Origin: Karalla daura
Taxonomy: Eukaryota > Chordata > Actinopteri > Chaetodontiformes > Leiognathidae
NCBI GenBank assembly: GCA_029224185.1
Contig: CM055188.1
Span: 6,945,001 to 7,009,000, forward strand
DNA length: 64,000 nt
Direction of reading: 5' to 3'
Positions 34,351-45,156 of this stretch are shown one piece after another; within the stretch, counting starts at the first letter, position 1, and the number at the start of each line of letters is the position of its first letter. The position numbers and the translations under genes were made by a program. Under the pieces are notes generated by a model, which was not told the origin of the DNA, searched no databases, and saw only the letters and a list, made by a program, of their open reading frames with translations.

Positions 34351-37300
34351 TCCTTAGAGGAATGCCAATGACTCTGCGACAAGCACCCACGTTGTCAGAC
34401 ATGGTGCCTGCCAAGTAAGGGGATTGCTTTTTTGTTTTTGGAATAAATCATAATCTCTAGCAAGAGGGAGGAGAAAAGCCAGGGTTGGCTACAAGCCACA
34501 CAGTGGGATCACCTTTACTGTGAGTGGACACCTCCTGCAAGAGGAGTCGAAGCAATATGCATTTTCCTCCTGTAAACAGATTTGAAATTATATTTGAAGT
34601 GAAATGTTTAATTCTTTTTCAACATAGTTATACTTATGGCTGCTTCATTAAAATGGAACTACTAAGTTTTGGGTTTTTTTTAGGAAGCTGTTCCCATGTC
34701 TGTTTTTTTATAACATTTTAAATTAATTTCAATCCTTTGACACTAATTTGGCAAGCTAGTCTCAATGTTTTGTTTTTCACTTGAGTGCTAGGTCTGTGAG
34801 TCAGGTCACTCACTTTCCTCGCACTTTAAATTGTGGGGATGAAAGGAAGTTTGTGGACAGACTGAAGTGCTGACAGCTGAGTATGCTTGTGTTGACACTC
34901 ATGAAATTATGAGAACAGCAAACCTCATATTGTTGGCTGTAAGGACTTCTAATGACACCAACTTAAAATGCAAAGCATTTATTGACTGCCTAATATGTCT
35001 TGAAAAACATCTATAAAAGCAAAATATGAAAAAATATGAAAGGAAAATATGAAAGGAGCAAAGGATCCTTCAAGATGAGTGATCTCATATGGTACAAACC
35101 TGTGTGTCGTGATGAGTAAATAATACATGATCTCTGGTCACTTCAATGTCAATGTTTACACTGTTAAGAGATGTAGAGTGGAAAATCAGATGCATTTTTT
35201 TGCCTCAACTTGAATTTTTATACAGACTTCACACCGACATATATCGAGTCATTAAAGCACTTTTTTCACATACACTGGTTCGGAAGGGGACAAATCCCTC
35301 TTGACAGGCCCCGCTGGACACCGCTGACTGAATGTCCATCAAACATTTTTATTTTTATTTTCAAATTTGCTTCGATCACTAAGTGTGGTGAGTTTTGATT
35401 CCTTCTTTAACTCCTGTGGAAAGTTGTCTCATCACCTGAAAAGCAGGATAGATCAGTTTGTTATAATTTCAATACAACGTGAATATGTTGCACACGCTGA
35501 CCACCTTAAGGATATTTACTTACAGGCAACATTCAGACTCCTTGTGGAATCTGTTGGGAATAGCTTCTATGATACTAGTAATAACAGAGCTATGCTCCGG
35601 TTGTGCATCTGTGAGGATATTTCAAGCAATGTAATAAAAGTGGTTGCATTGCACAGGAAGTATGACTGTTCTCGGGAATGGGAAGCTGATATGAGAGGCC
35701 TGATGTCCTAAAAGGCATTTATTACAGAGGGTCATTGAAGTCAGATGCTTTGAATTCTACACTCTAAAACAATGACAAAATAACACTTTTTTTTCTTTTA
35801 GACAATGGGTACTGCATGAATTTTGTGTCAACAAAACAAACAAGAAAAAAAAACTTCTTTCCAAATTTAAAAAGGGTAATAAAATACATGAGTACATTAA
35901 CACATATTGAATTATGAGAAAACTAATTATTATTGTTGAATTGTTTTGACAATATGCAGGAATTAGATCAGATGATAATAAAGAAAGGACTGTCATATCT
36001 TATAAAAAGATGCTGGTATCCCCTGTCAAGAGACGTTCCATAGGGAAAACCTTTCATTTTTTTCCACACAATTATTTCCTGAATCCACTGGACCACAATG
36101 TAGACGTAGCCTAACCTTACCAAGTTTACAATATCTTGAAAAAATTGGACACGGCCTGAAACTGCTGTAAACAGGTCCCTATTTTGTTTAATATAAAGCA
36201 CAGAATTTTATGCAGGAAGTGTGCAGTGACAGAATTTGCTTTTATGTTGTTAAGCAAAATTATGTTTTTAGGAGGGAAATAATGTTCGGTATATGAAACA
36301 ACAGTAACAAACATTACAAGGCCAGTACAACAAAGATTCGGCAAAGAGGTAATGCTGACTACTGTAGATGCTGATAATATGGATGTAGGCTGATAATATT
36401 AGTGTGTCCAGGGACTTTACAAAAAAGATGCACAGTTGTTTAGAAGGTTACACTCAGGCACACACGTGAGTTTTTGATATTTATGACTTTCCATAATAGC
36501 CCTGCATGACCCTCTAAAAGTCTGCAGACAGATGTTAGTAGTAAAAAAGAAATTTGAATGCATGTGACAGCTGGCAAAGTGGAAACATCGCACGTGAAGT
36601 TATAAAATGGAAACGGACAGTAAATGTCATTTCACTATGCCCGGGCTGTGTAGTAAACAAAGCCGTTTATAGTGCAGTAAAGCAAAAATAAATACATAAA
36701 TACATACATATGTACAGAAATAAATAAATAAAAGTTCTGGCCTCTGTTTTATTAATATTGGCCTCCATCAATGTTTTCCTCTTCTTAACATACCATATTG
36801 CTGAGGTAAATATTGTGATTTTTAAGGCCATTCAGCCACAAAACCAAAGTCATTGTGGACGTCTACTCCTAAAAATGCATCTGTAATGTCTGACAACAAT
36901 GACAACAATGCCTCTTAGGGTGTAACATTTATAAATTAACACTAGCATATAAATATTGTTATTGTTAAGATGCCAGAACATTAAGTTAAAGAGTACAGCA
37001 GTTCTTTGTTGATCAGGAGAGATTTATTTTTATTTTTGTTTGCACAATGATAAGTCGTTGATTTAAAACTCAAACATACTTAGTCAAAACAGCAATGTCA
37101 CATCAAATTTTCATAAGGGTGTAACGTCACAAAAAAAAGACAAAAAAAACAAACAAAAAATCAGAACATCCAGAGACAACTAACTAATTGCACTTTAGGG
37201 AAACCGGGTCACTACATAAATGTACTTGGCATACTTAGCATTAGCATATAAATATATTTGAATCTTCAATGTCCCTTGTGACATTGCTCTGCATCTAGTC

Positions 37301-37408
37301 CATAGACTGCACTCATATACCACACAACCTACTTTGTATTTGTTGAATTAGTTATTTTTCAAATTATAAATTGTTATAAACAGCTTTTCCCCAAATTCCC
37401 TTGCACCC
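34351..37408. other. Intergenic DNA between copies B and C
   Basis: No family exon. A few small ORFs (for example 35367-35711 plus, 35757-35996 minus) have no recognisable domain. AT-rich runs near 35010-35060 repeat AAAATATGAAA. Confidence 0.45.
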
Positions 37409-37414
37409 TTTATT
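37409..37414 (-). terminator. Predicted poly(A) signal of copy C
   Basis: AATAAA on the minus strand, about 105 bases after the copy C stop, which implies a very short 3' UTR. Confidence 0.5.
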
Positions 37415-37517
37415 TTGTTCTATGCCATGTGTTTTAGCACATTATACAGGATTTAAAGAAAAAGCAGCAAGGTGAAAACAGGTTTCATCCAATGGTGTTC
37501 AGGCCCATTGCTCCATC

Positions 37518-37522
37518 TCAAT
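37518..37522 (-). CDS. igfn1: copy C terminal exon: completes one Asp codon, then stop
   Basis: The acceptor TTCTTCAG is followed by AT TGA; with the carried G this gives Asp then stop. Confidence 0.75.
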
Positions 37523-40500
37523 CTGAAGAAAGAGACAGAGAGGGAAATTTTAAAACATATACCAACAAGAAGAAATGTAAGAATTGAAAAATATTTCCCA
37601 ACCTTTAACGATAAGCTTAGTTGAACACTCTTCTCTGCCAAGGTTATTTTCTGCAATGACAGTGTATTCCCCACTGTCCTTTGGCCCCACTTTTAGTATC
37701 ACCATGGAGCAGACCCCACATGTGTTAGTTATGTAGTAGTTACTGTTGGTGTTGAGGCTGACATTATTTCTGTACCATGTGACATGGGGTTTGGGGTTGC
37801 CTGTCACTGCACAACTCATGTAGCACTCATAGCTCTCTGGACTATTGTGCATTTTTAGCGGAACAGAGAAAGATGGGGGCATCTCAAAACTGCAGTCCTT
37901 GGAGGCAGGAAGGTTCAAAGAAAATGGTTCTAGAAGGATAAAAGAAAAGGGAAAGAGAAGAAAGAAGGTTAAATACATGATGATGAATGTGTTTCTCCAT
38001 TGCTATAGAGTATTCCCATCGGTCACTCGCTGATTTATTAATTTATGTCAGTTTAGTGTCTATGGTAGAATTTTAAGAATAGTAAGGCATCTGGGTAGTG
38101 TGTTCTGCATGAGTCAGCTGACGTGCCTGTGCGTGTGTGTGTGTGTAGTGGTGGTGGTGGTGAGGGGCGGGGCGGGTAATGTGTGTGTGTGTTCGGGGGG
38201 CTTCAGCCCTAGAAATTGCACTGATTGGTTGTTGTGTTTATCACTGCACAATTGTGTGCGTGTGTGTGTCAGGGGTTCTCTCTCTCGCTGACTCGCTGAC
38301 TCGCTGTGGTATTTCTCACTATCTTCTCACAAAGTGGCTAGCAATGTGAGCCGATGGAAACCAACAAAACGCAGATGAAGCTGACAGTGACGTTGACTTG
38401 ACAGGTGTCAGCTTGGTGTGTCCAAGTTTTTAGAGATAGGGCGACATCAGGATTGGGCTCAATGTAGGACCACATCAAGAGATACCGGTTTAGGTAGTTC
38501 AGGCATCTATCCAGGAAGCTGCCTGGATGCATCTATGGAGGGTTCTTTCGTGCATGCTGATCTAGAAAGAGGCAGACCTAGGAGGAGCATGGAGATTATA
38601 TCTGCTGGTTTGGTAATACCCCAGGATATGGGGTGAGGAGTGTCGGGGGGGTTCTCTTCTCACTTTTTCTGGTCAATGATCAAATGAGAGCCAGCCTTAT
38701 TTTAATCATATTCTTTGACTGCCTTTCAGAAGTAATGCTGTGCTGTGTTTTCTTAGATATGATGTTCTCATATTGCAAATATATTTGTCACTTGTTTTCT
38801 GCTCTTCAAGTTGAAAATGCCCATAATAGATTGCTACTTCTTCACAGCAAAAGCAGAAAATTCCTCAGGGTTTAGAAGACTGATGTTTGACAATTTTGGC
38901 TTATAAAGTTGATATTTAAAGTTTATCAGATACTTAAATAATTTTTAGCTCAAATCATATAACTTTCAATAGCTTTTGTTAAACCTGCCTTTTCGTCTCC
39001 TCACTTCCCAGGTTGGTGACTCGGAGGGTTTGGACAGGCCCATGTCATTTTTGGCATAGACTCTGAACTTATACTGCCTTCCAGGCATTATATTAATGGC
39101 AGTAAACTTGTTGTTAAAGAGATGGTCTGCCACAGTCTGCCAAGTGCGCTTGACGGAATCACGCTTTGTGATCATGTAGTGCAGCCTGTCGTCCTTCTTC
39201 TCATCTGGAGAAGGATCCCAGGAGACCGTCACTGTTCCTGACACATTCTCATCCAGCTCCACTGGACCTGGAGGCTTTGGGTCATCTGCAAACAGGAAAG
39301 AGAGGATGATCAGTTTCTTGCTGTTTTATGTTTAAAATGACTGCATCGATGATGATTGCACACTAACCAGACAGTCTACACTGCATATGGTGCATGCATA
39401 CCTAATCAAATTTTTTAACATTTTGCTCACACACGCACACACATTAACATTCTTTACAAACCTGTGACTCTTATCTCAACACTAGAACTCTCCTGACCGA
39501 CAAGGTTTTTCACAATGATTGTGTAGATGCCAGTGTCATGGCGCTCTGATGAAGGGATCATTAGTTGTGATGATGTGTCTGAGTTGCTCACTGTCACGTG
39601 CTTGGGCACAGGGTGACCATCTTTGAGCCATTTAATTGATGGTACTGGAGAGGCCTGTCAACAACAGGAGACAGAGGACAAGATGTGTGCAGGCCCCTTT
39701 TTAAGGGGTTGGTTGACTAAGAAAGAACCAATCATCTACATTAGAAATCACTTTTTACATTCATGTTCTAGACTTTTTATGTCAGTATTGTTAACTGTAC
39801 CTTGAAGTTGAAGTTGACTCTAGCAGAGTTTCCAGCTCTCATGACCATGAAGTTTTTAATTTTTTTGTCAGTGAACTGAGGTTTCACTGTGACAATGTGA
39901 AAAGGTTTTATGAAAATTCAGTGAAAATATTAAAAGTATGTTATTGAACTGACAATTTCCAGTGACTCACCTGGAGGAGGCATTGCAATTATATAGTTGT
40001 CAAGTTCTTGAGGCTCTCCATCTCCACCTTCGTTGGTTGCTAGAACCCTTACCCAGTACATGGCCATAGACTTCAGACCCACAATAGTATAGGAGTTCAT
40101 AATTATAGGAGTGGGGTTGCAGCGACCCCATTCTGGGTTTTCTGCTGGTCTGAGCTCCACAAAGTACCCCTTTGCCTCATCTTGAACACCCTCCTCCTCC
40201 ACTGGTTTGGTCCAGCCCAGCGATAAAGTGGTGTATGTGGAGTCTGTCACTTTCAGGTCAGTAACCTTAGCAGGGGGTTCTAAATAAATAAAGCAGAAGC
40301 TAAATACCAAAGCTAGATAAAGCATTTACAAATGATCATCATCGGAATTAAGAAAAAAATGGCAATTATGCATCTTTTAGCAGCTTATCACTTACGCTTT
40401 GGATCTCTCGCAAAGACAAACTCAGAAGGCGTGCTTGGCTCTCCAGCACCAGAAATGTTGATTGCTGATACACGAAACTCATACTCGATGCCTTCAACCA

Positions 40501-43500
40501 CATCCTTCACTGCATACTTTTTCTCTGTAGGATTTTGAAGCATACAAAATAGAAACATGTCTAACTTCATAGAACAGAAAGTACATGTAAAGTACTGAAA
40601 TATTTTCAGTAGATGCACAATGATCATACCTCTTATGGGCTCATCAGCTGGGTTAACAAGGCCCCACAGATTGCTGCCTTTTTTGCGTTTCTCTACATTG
40701 TATCCCAAAATGTTGGTACCTCCAGTGTTAGTGGGTGCAGACCAAGCAAGATTGATACAGTCTTTGAAAGCACTAATAATTTTTGGTGTAGAAGGTGGCC
40801 CAGGATATGCTTAGAAAATATAGAATTTAAGGAAAAAAAAACAGAAATGTTTTGTTTTGTTTTTTTTCATCATTACATCAATCATATTAAAGACTCTGAT
40901 AAACTGTACTTCTCACAAGGATTACCTTTTGTTCCAGCCTGAATATCGTCAGTCTCCATCATTTCACTGATGCCTTGTTCAGTTTCTGCCTTGATGTGGT
41001 AACAGTACTTTCTTCCATGATCCACATCAGTGTCCCTATATTTGGGCTCGTTGCCAATCTTGCCAAGTTTTTTCCAACTGTTTCGGCCAATTTGCTGGCG
41101 CTCCAGGATGTAGTCTGTGATAGGGGCACCGCCGTTGTCCTTAGGAACTCTCCATTTGAACTCGATACAATTTGAAGAGCTTTCAATAATGTCCACAGGG
41201 CCTAGAGGAGGTGTTGGTTTATCTGTAATAGGATCAAAGAATATAGAAAAATTGTGCTCACATCAGTGTCTTATGTGTGCAGCCATTGTGCAAAGAACAA
41301 ATAGACTTTACATGCATTGTACAAACCTAATACAACAAGTTGTGAGATTGCCTCAGTTGTTCCACATTCATTCTTAATCTTAATCTTAATTTCTCCTGTG
41401 GTTTTACGCTGGCATTTGGTGAGTAGCAGGCGGCTGTGTGAAGAAGACCTCTCAATCTTGATCTGTGTGTCCTCTAGGAGTTCTTCGCCTTCATTGTACC
41501 ACTGTATCTTCATAGGTTCCCGGCCTTCAAAGGACAGTTTGAAGGCTGCATCTTTTCCCTTTTTGATTACAACAGGTTTCATGAAATTGAGGAGGTCATC
41601 AGGGTTAATTCTTGGGGGGTCTAGTGGAAAAAAAACGTTTTTGTGTCTCTTTTATTGCTGGAAATAGTGTACACTTTCTTTGCTTGAGTTTAGGTACTTC
41701 ACACTGATTGAGTACTATACCTTCAACATTCAGCATGGCTTCTGTTTTACGCCCATCTGCTTCACATCTGTACTTTGCAGCATCCTCCTCTTTGCAGTTT
41801 TTGATAATCAGTTTGCGATAAGTTCCATCTTTCACTATACAGATATTATCTGTAGCCGTTATCTGGAAAGCATACGAACACAAATGTAAAAATCCTCAGT
41901 TTCAGGCAAATACTGTTACTCCACTATCTCCCTTGCTCACCTCTTTGCCATCTTTGTACCAAACTGCATCACAGTCCTCACTGCTCAACCTGCAGACCAG
42001 TTCTGCATCAGTTGCTATGATGGCAGTAACATCTGACAGTCCACTGGTGAAATATACTCCTGGGTCTAAAGGAAATACAACCTTATCATTAACTGTGAAT
42101 TAATGGCTTCTGGGCATTAACACAAGTACACAAGTACAACAAAGCAGTAATGATATTTCTGGGTGTGCATCTTACCAATGACTGTATCAGGAACAAGGGG
42201 GCCTGCTCGTACTCTCTTTTTCTTCCCTTGGACAGGATCCTCTTCTTCAGTATCAGCAACTTCTGCAGCAACTTGTATATCTCCCTCATTTCCTACAGGT
42301 TTAGCTGTTTGGGCCTCATTCTCTTCTATGCCCTCTTCTATTTCGTCAATTTCTTCCCCTTCAGAATCATCTTCTTCTATCTCATCTACATCACCTTCTT
42401 TCTCTTCTCCGGCATCTTCTCCTGGCTTTCCCTCAACTTTTACCTTTGACTTTGCCTTTGGCTTTGTCTCTTTATCTGACTTTGATTTTGCTTTAGCTTT
42501 AGCTTTAGCTTTAGCTTTAGCCTTCGCCTCGGCTTTGGCCTTGGCTTTGGCTTCTGCATCTGCTTTTGCTTTAGCTTCAGCTTCAGCTTTCTCCGCTGCT
42601 GCAGCAGCAGCTGCTGCTTCCGCTTCTGCCCTTGCTTTTGCTATCATCTCCTCTTTGTTTTGCTGGACCTTAGCGTTTTGCTCCTGTGCAATCCTCAAAA
42701 GTTCTGCTCCACCACCACCTGCTCTGGTTGTTTTGCGAACTTTCTTTTTTCCCTTTGAGTTTGGATCATTGTCAACTAAAGAAAAACATAAAAATAAAAA
42801 ATACATTAACAAAATAATTGTATTATTTTATATATCTTTTCATGGACATTTTATGCTAATTTGCTCTAAACTTGCATGGACAATATAGTACAATGGAAAA
42901 TGTAAATGGCCCACCTTCCACTGTTAGCCAGGCACTGCAGGATGCAAGTCCAGCCACGGCAGCATAAATCCCTTTGTCCAACGGCATGCAGTCCTTCACC
43001 ACCAGTGTGTGAATCAACATGTCCTCTGATACCAAGATGTCAAACTTTTCCCCTTGCTCCAAAGTGACATTCTTTCCTTTCCAAGTTATCTTTTTCAGAG
43101 GTTGTGAGACAACACATTCAAACACAGCATCCTCCCTTTCCTCTGCTTTCACATCTTCAATCTTGACCAAGAACTCTACAGGAGGTACTAGGCAAAGCAA
43201 CAACATTAAAGCATAAGTTTGTATTCTGTATTTCCTGTTACATGGTGCTGTTTTGTGTCTTTCAGCTGTAAATTGAATTAACTAGTTTTATCTTACATTT
43301 GAAGTCCGTTGAGAAGATCTTAATTCCGTCAACCTCCACTTGGTATAATCCTGCATCCTCTGGGTCTACACCATTGATGCTGAACACGAACTTCTTTCCC
43401 ACTTGTTTCAGTCCATGTTTTATTTCTGTCTCGGCATCGAAAGGTATCATAACGCCATCCTGTACAAGTGGGTGAGAAATGTTTGAGCACCATATAGCGA

Positions 43501-45134
43501 CAGACATTAATTTCAGATTATGTTAACTGCAGCTGTTTCATCCCCTAGTTTTTTTTTCCTAGTTTTTCCTGATAATTTTTCATTTAAATTGAAACCTCTC
43601 ACCTTATACAAAAAGATTTTGCTGGTAGGGTCTTTGAGTGACATTTCAAGTTCAAACTCTGCATCGCCAGTGTCTTTCAGTTCAACAGGCTTTAGGTTGC
43701 ATAGTCTTTCAACAACCTGTAGAGATTTTAATTTCAAAAAGTTGACAAAGTGATGGTACATAACTTCACATAGCTTCATCTTATTGCAGATATTGGTTTG
43801 TGTAGTACCTTTTCTTGCTCTTGCTGCCTTTCAATCTTTTTCTCATTTAGTTTTTTTAGCATGCCACGGAAATCAGTCACACCATACTGAGCACAGATGG
43901 TCTCATAATCTTTCTTGTCTGCACTCATCAGCAGCTCCCAAAACTTCTCATCAATTTCTGGCTTTTTCTCCTCCTTTTCGTCAAAGTCAACCCTAAGGAA
44001 ATGTATGACAATGTCTGATAATTCTAAATCAGAGCAAGGACATGCAAAATTACATTTGTTAAGATGACACTCACTTATTTTTCAAGGCCTTTTTGAAGTC
44101 TTCAGGTGTTTCTCGGATAGCTACATCAAAACCAAAGAGTGATTATTAAGCCATATCAATTAATTACTTCACTATATTTTCATTGTGAAATGAGGTGTGT
44201 TTACCTGTTCGTGATTGTTGCATAACTCTGCTCTTTTTATAGCCAACTAAAATGATAGATAGGAATGTAAAATCAGACAGATGCAACTGTTTAAAATTAT
44301 AGCTTTAATCAAATGTATTATATGAGATGAATTTGTGACTGACCCTCAATAACATTAAGTGTTGCAGTCACAACAGCCTTTCCATATTCATTCCTGGCAA
44401 AACACTTGTAGGTGTCAGCTTGGTCCACTGACACATCAGGCATCTATCAATCAATTCATGGTGAACCGCATATTTGAAAAACTGGGATAAACATCTTAAT
44501 TGACTGTTGTTTGAATATACATTACTTTTGACCTGCAGCCATGAACCCCACCTGAAGTTGATGTTCACCAGAACTTTTCTCTTGGATGATTTTGTACCTT
44601 TCTTCATCAATTTCCCCATCGTTTCTCACCCAGGTTACAGTTGGTGTTGGTTTGCCAGTAACGACGGCCTTGAATATAGCCTGTTTTCCTTCATAAACGC
44701 AAAAAGACCATGTTATTAATTAATAACCTCAAATGAAAAATACATTTGGTTGTAGAACTAATTAGTGGTAATATTTTACCCTACCTTCTTGAATAGTAAT
44801 AGCAATGGGCTTTCGAGTGAAATCAGGTGTTGTCATGCCCTCAGGTAGTTCTTCCACATACTGTGTAATCATAACTCCAGGCACCTTTGACCTCTTCTTG
44901 ATCTTTACTGTCATGGAATGAAATAGCTGGTTTTATTCATAAATAACCTGTTTGTTTCAAAACAGCTGTTATCTAATCTCATTTCATGAGCCAAAGAAAA
45001 TGTTTTTGTATACATGTCTATTTTAGCAGAGAGTCATTAATGACAGGATTATTTTTCTGTGGTTAGTCACTGGGTTACTTACCCTGCCCTGGAGCTGTTG
45101 GCTCCTCATCCTTAGCTTTACGAATTTTAAACAT
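37518..45134 (-). CDS. igfn1: igfn1-like copy C (23 exons, about 1,405 aa)
   Basis: The most complete and compact copy. Exons: 45083-45134, 44785-44907, 44552-44688, 44344-44443, 44205-44246, 44075-44120, 43809-43992, 43603-43716, 43297-43459, 42915-43187, 42176-42775, 41941-42065, 41721-41862, 41327-41620, 40926-41222, 40630-40809, 40396-40524, 39971-40279, 39801-39886, 39462-39654, 38989-39285, 37603-37929, 37518-37522. The sum is 4,218 bases, exactly 1,406 codons including TGA. Approximate residues: Ig1 45-137, helical segment 167-228, Ig2 229-320, Ig3 321-411, linker 412-611, Ig4 612-700, Ig5 701-798, FN3-1 799-897, FN3-2 898-1000, FN3-3 1001-1103, Ig6 1104-1196, FN3-4 1197-1295, Ig7 1296-1404. 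FN3-4 appears to end at a GC donor. IGFN1 relatives bind sarcomeric partners at the muscle Z-disc (family knowledge). Confidence 0.93.
37603..37929 (-). CDS. igfn1: copy C Ig7 (C-terminal Ig)
   Basis: A 327-base exon: EPFSLNLPASKDCSFEMPPS, YECYMSCAVTGNPKPHVTW, NYYITNTCGVCSMVILKV, SGEYTVIAENNLGREEC. It is separated by a 1.06-kb intron from FN3-4, far longer than the roughly 130- and 280-base introns in B and D. Confidence 0.91.
38115..38275. repeat. GT-rich and GGT-rich simple-sequence region
   Basis: (GT)n, GGTGGTGGTGGT and GGGGCGGGGCGGG tracts in the intron between copy C FN3-4 and Ig7 exons. Confidence 0.85.
38440..38640 (+). mobile_element. Probable decayed LINE 3' fragment in copy C intron
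   Basis: The plus strand reads RxFRHLSRKLPGCIYGGFFR, with stops, then EEHGDYICWFG. This resembles the R-WF-GH-L-R...PG...FRAC...W.DYI tail of fish non-LTR ORFs. Recognition is by eye on heavily decayed sequence. Confidence 0.35.
38989..39285 (-). CDS. igfn1: copy C FN3-4, with GC splice donor
   Basis: A 297-base exon: DDPKPPGPVELDENVSGTVT, SWDPSPDEKKDDRLHYMI, FRVYAKNDMGLSKPSESP, RRRKG. Phase and comparison with A, B and D put the exon end at AAAAG followed by GCAGGT. The GT four bases further on would shift frame into Ig7. Confidence 0.85.
39462..39886 (-). CDS. igfn1: copy C Ig6 (two exons)
   Basis: Exons 39801-39886 (VKPQFTDKKIKNFMVMRAGN) and 39462-39654 (ASPVPSIKWLKDGHPVPKHV, IPSSERHDTGIYTIIVKN). 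Confidence 0.91.
39971..40279 (-). CDS. igfn1: copy C FN3-3
   Basis: A 309-base phase 1-1 exon: PPAKVTDLKVTDSTYTTLSL, AKGYFVELRPAENPEWGRC, MYWVRVLATNEGGDGEP, NYIIAMPPPG. Confidence 0.92.
40396..40809 (-). CDS. igfn1: copy C FN3-2 (two exons)
   Basis: Exons 40630-40809 (AYPGPPSTPKIISAFKDCIN, GYNVEKRKKGSNLWGLVNP) and 40396-40524 (EKKYAVKDVVEGIEYEFRVS, GAGEPSTPSEFVFARDPK). Confidence 0.92.
40926..41222 (-). CDS. igfn1: copy C FN3-1
   Basis: A 297-base exon: DKPTPPLGPVDIIESSSN, FKWRVPKDNGGAPITDYI, GRKYCYHIKAETEQGISE, DIQAGTKG. Confidence 0.92.
41327..41620 (-). CDS. igfn1: copy C Ig5
   Basis: A 294-base exon: DPPRINPDDLLNFMKPVVI, IQWYNEGEELLEDT, LLLTKCQRKTTGEIKIKIK, SQLVVLG. Confidence 0.92.
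41721..42065 (-). CDS. igfn1: copy C Ig4 (two exons)
   Basis: Exons 41941-42065 (DPGVYFTSGLSDVTAIIATD, LVCRLSSEDCDAVWYKDGKE) and 41721-41862 (NICIVKDGTYRKLIIKNCKE, AAKYRCEADGRKTEAMLNVE). Both Ig cysteines are present. Confidence 0.9.
42176..42775 (-). CDS. igfn1: copy C exon 11: Ala-Lys repeat and acidic linker
   Basis: 600 bases, about 199 codons in one exon. Order: VDNDPNSKGKKKVRKTTRAG, a helical LLRIAQEQNAKVQQNKEE, then a poly-Ala and Ala-Lys dipeptide tract (AEAKAKAKAEAKAKAKAKAK), a basic SKSDKETKPKAKSKVKV, an acidic run rich in Glu/Asp, and RVRAGPLVPDTVIG. It looks like a charged, partly helical spacer. Repetition of GCTTTAGC-type units suggests growth by replication slippage. The plus-strand 241-codon ORF across it is a shadow. 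Confidence 0.9.
42915..43187 (-). CDS. igfn1: copy C Ig3
   Basis: A 273-base exon: PPVEFLVKIEDVKAEEREDA, FECVVSQPLKKITWKGKN, DCMPLDKGIYAAVAGLAS, AWLTVEG. Confidence 0.92.
43297..43716 (-). CDS. igfn1: copy C Ig2 (two exons)
   Basis: Exons 43603-43716 (VVERLCNLKPVELKDTGDAE, DPTSKIFLYK) and 43297-43459 (DGVMIPFDAETEIKHGLKQV, EDAGLYQVEVDGIK). Confidence 0.9.
43809..44246 (-). CDS. igfn1: copy C mini-exons and MyBP-C M-domain-like exon
   Basis: Exons 44205-44246 (VGYKKSRVMQQSRT), 44075-44120 (AIRETPEDFKKALKNK) and 43809-43992 (EKFWELLMSADKKDYETI, YGVTDFRGMLKKLNEKK). The FRGMLKKLN form is the closest of A-C to MyBP-C. Confidence 0.9.
44344..44907 (-). CDS. igfn1: copy C N-terminal segment and Ig1 (three exons)
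   Basis: Exons 44785-44907 (VKIKKRSKVPGVMITQYVEE), 44552-44688 (AIFKAVVTGKPTPTVTWV) and 44344-44443 (MPDVSVDQADTYKCFARNEY). The middle exon is 137 bases, one codon shorter than A and B. Confidence 0.9.
45083..45134 (-). CDS. igfn1: copy C exon 1, translation start
   Basis: ATG at 45134 gives MFKIRKAKDEEPTAPGQ, then a GTAAGT donor in phase 1. The exon likely begins at 45156 (acceptor AACAG), so 22 bases of 5' UTR are joined from an upstream exon. Confidence 0.8.
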
Positions 45135-45156
45135 GTTTGTGAAAACAGCAGCTTCT

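Noticed and set aside
42163..42888. 241-codon plus-strand ORF opposite the copy C linker
   Set aside because: It is the antisense of a biased Ala/Lys/Glu exon, with no splice context or domain. The minus-strand frame is required by phase and paralogy.
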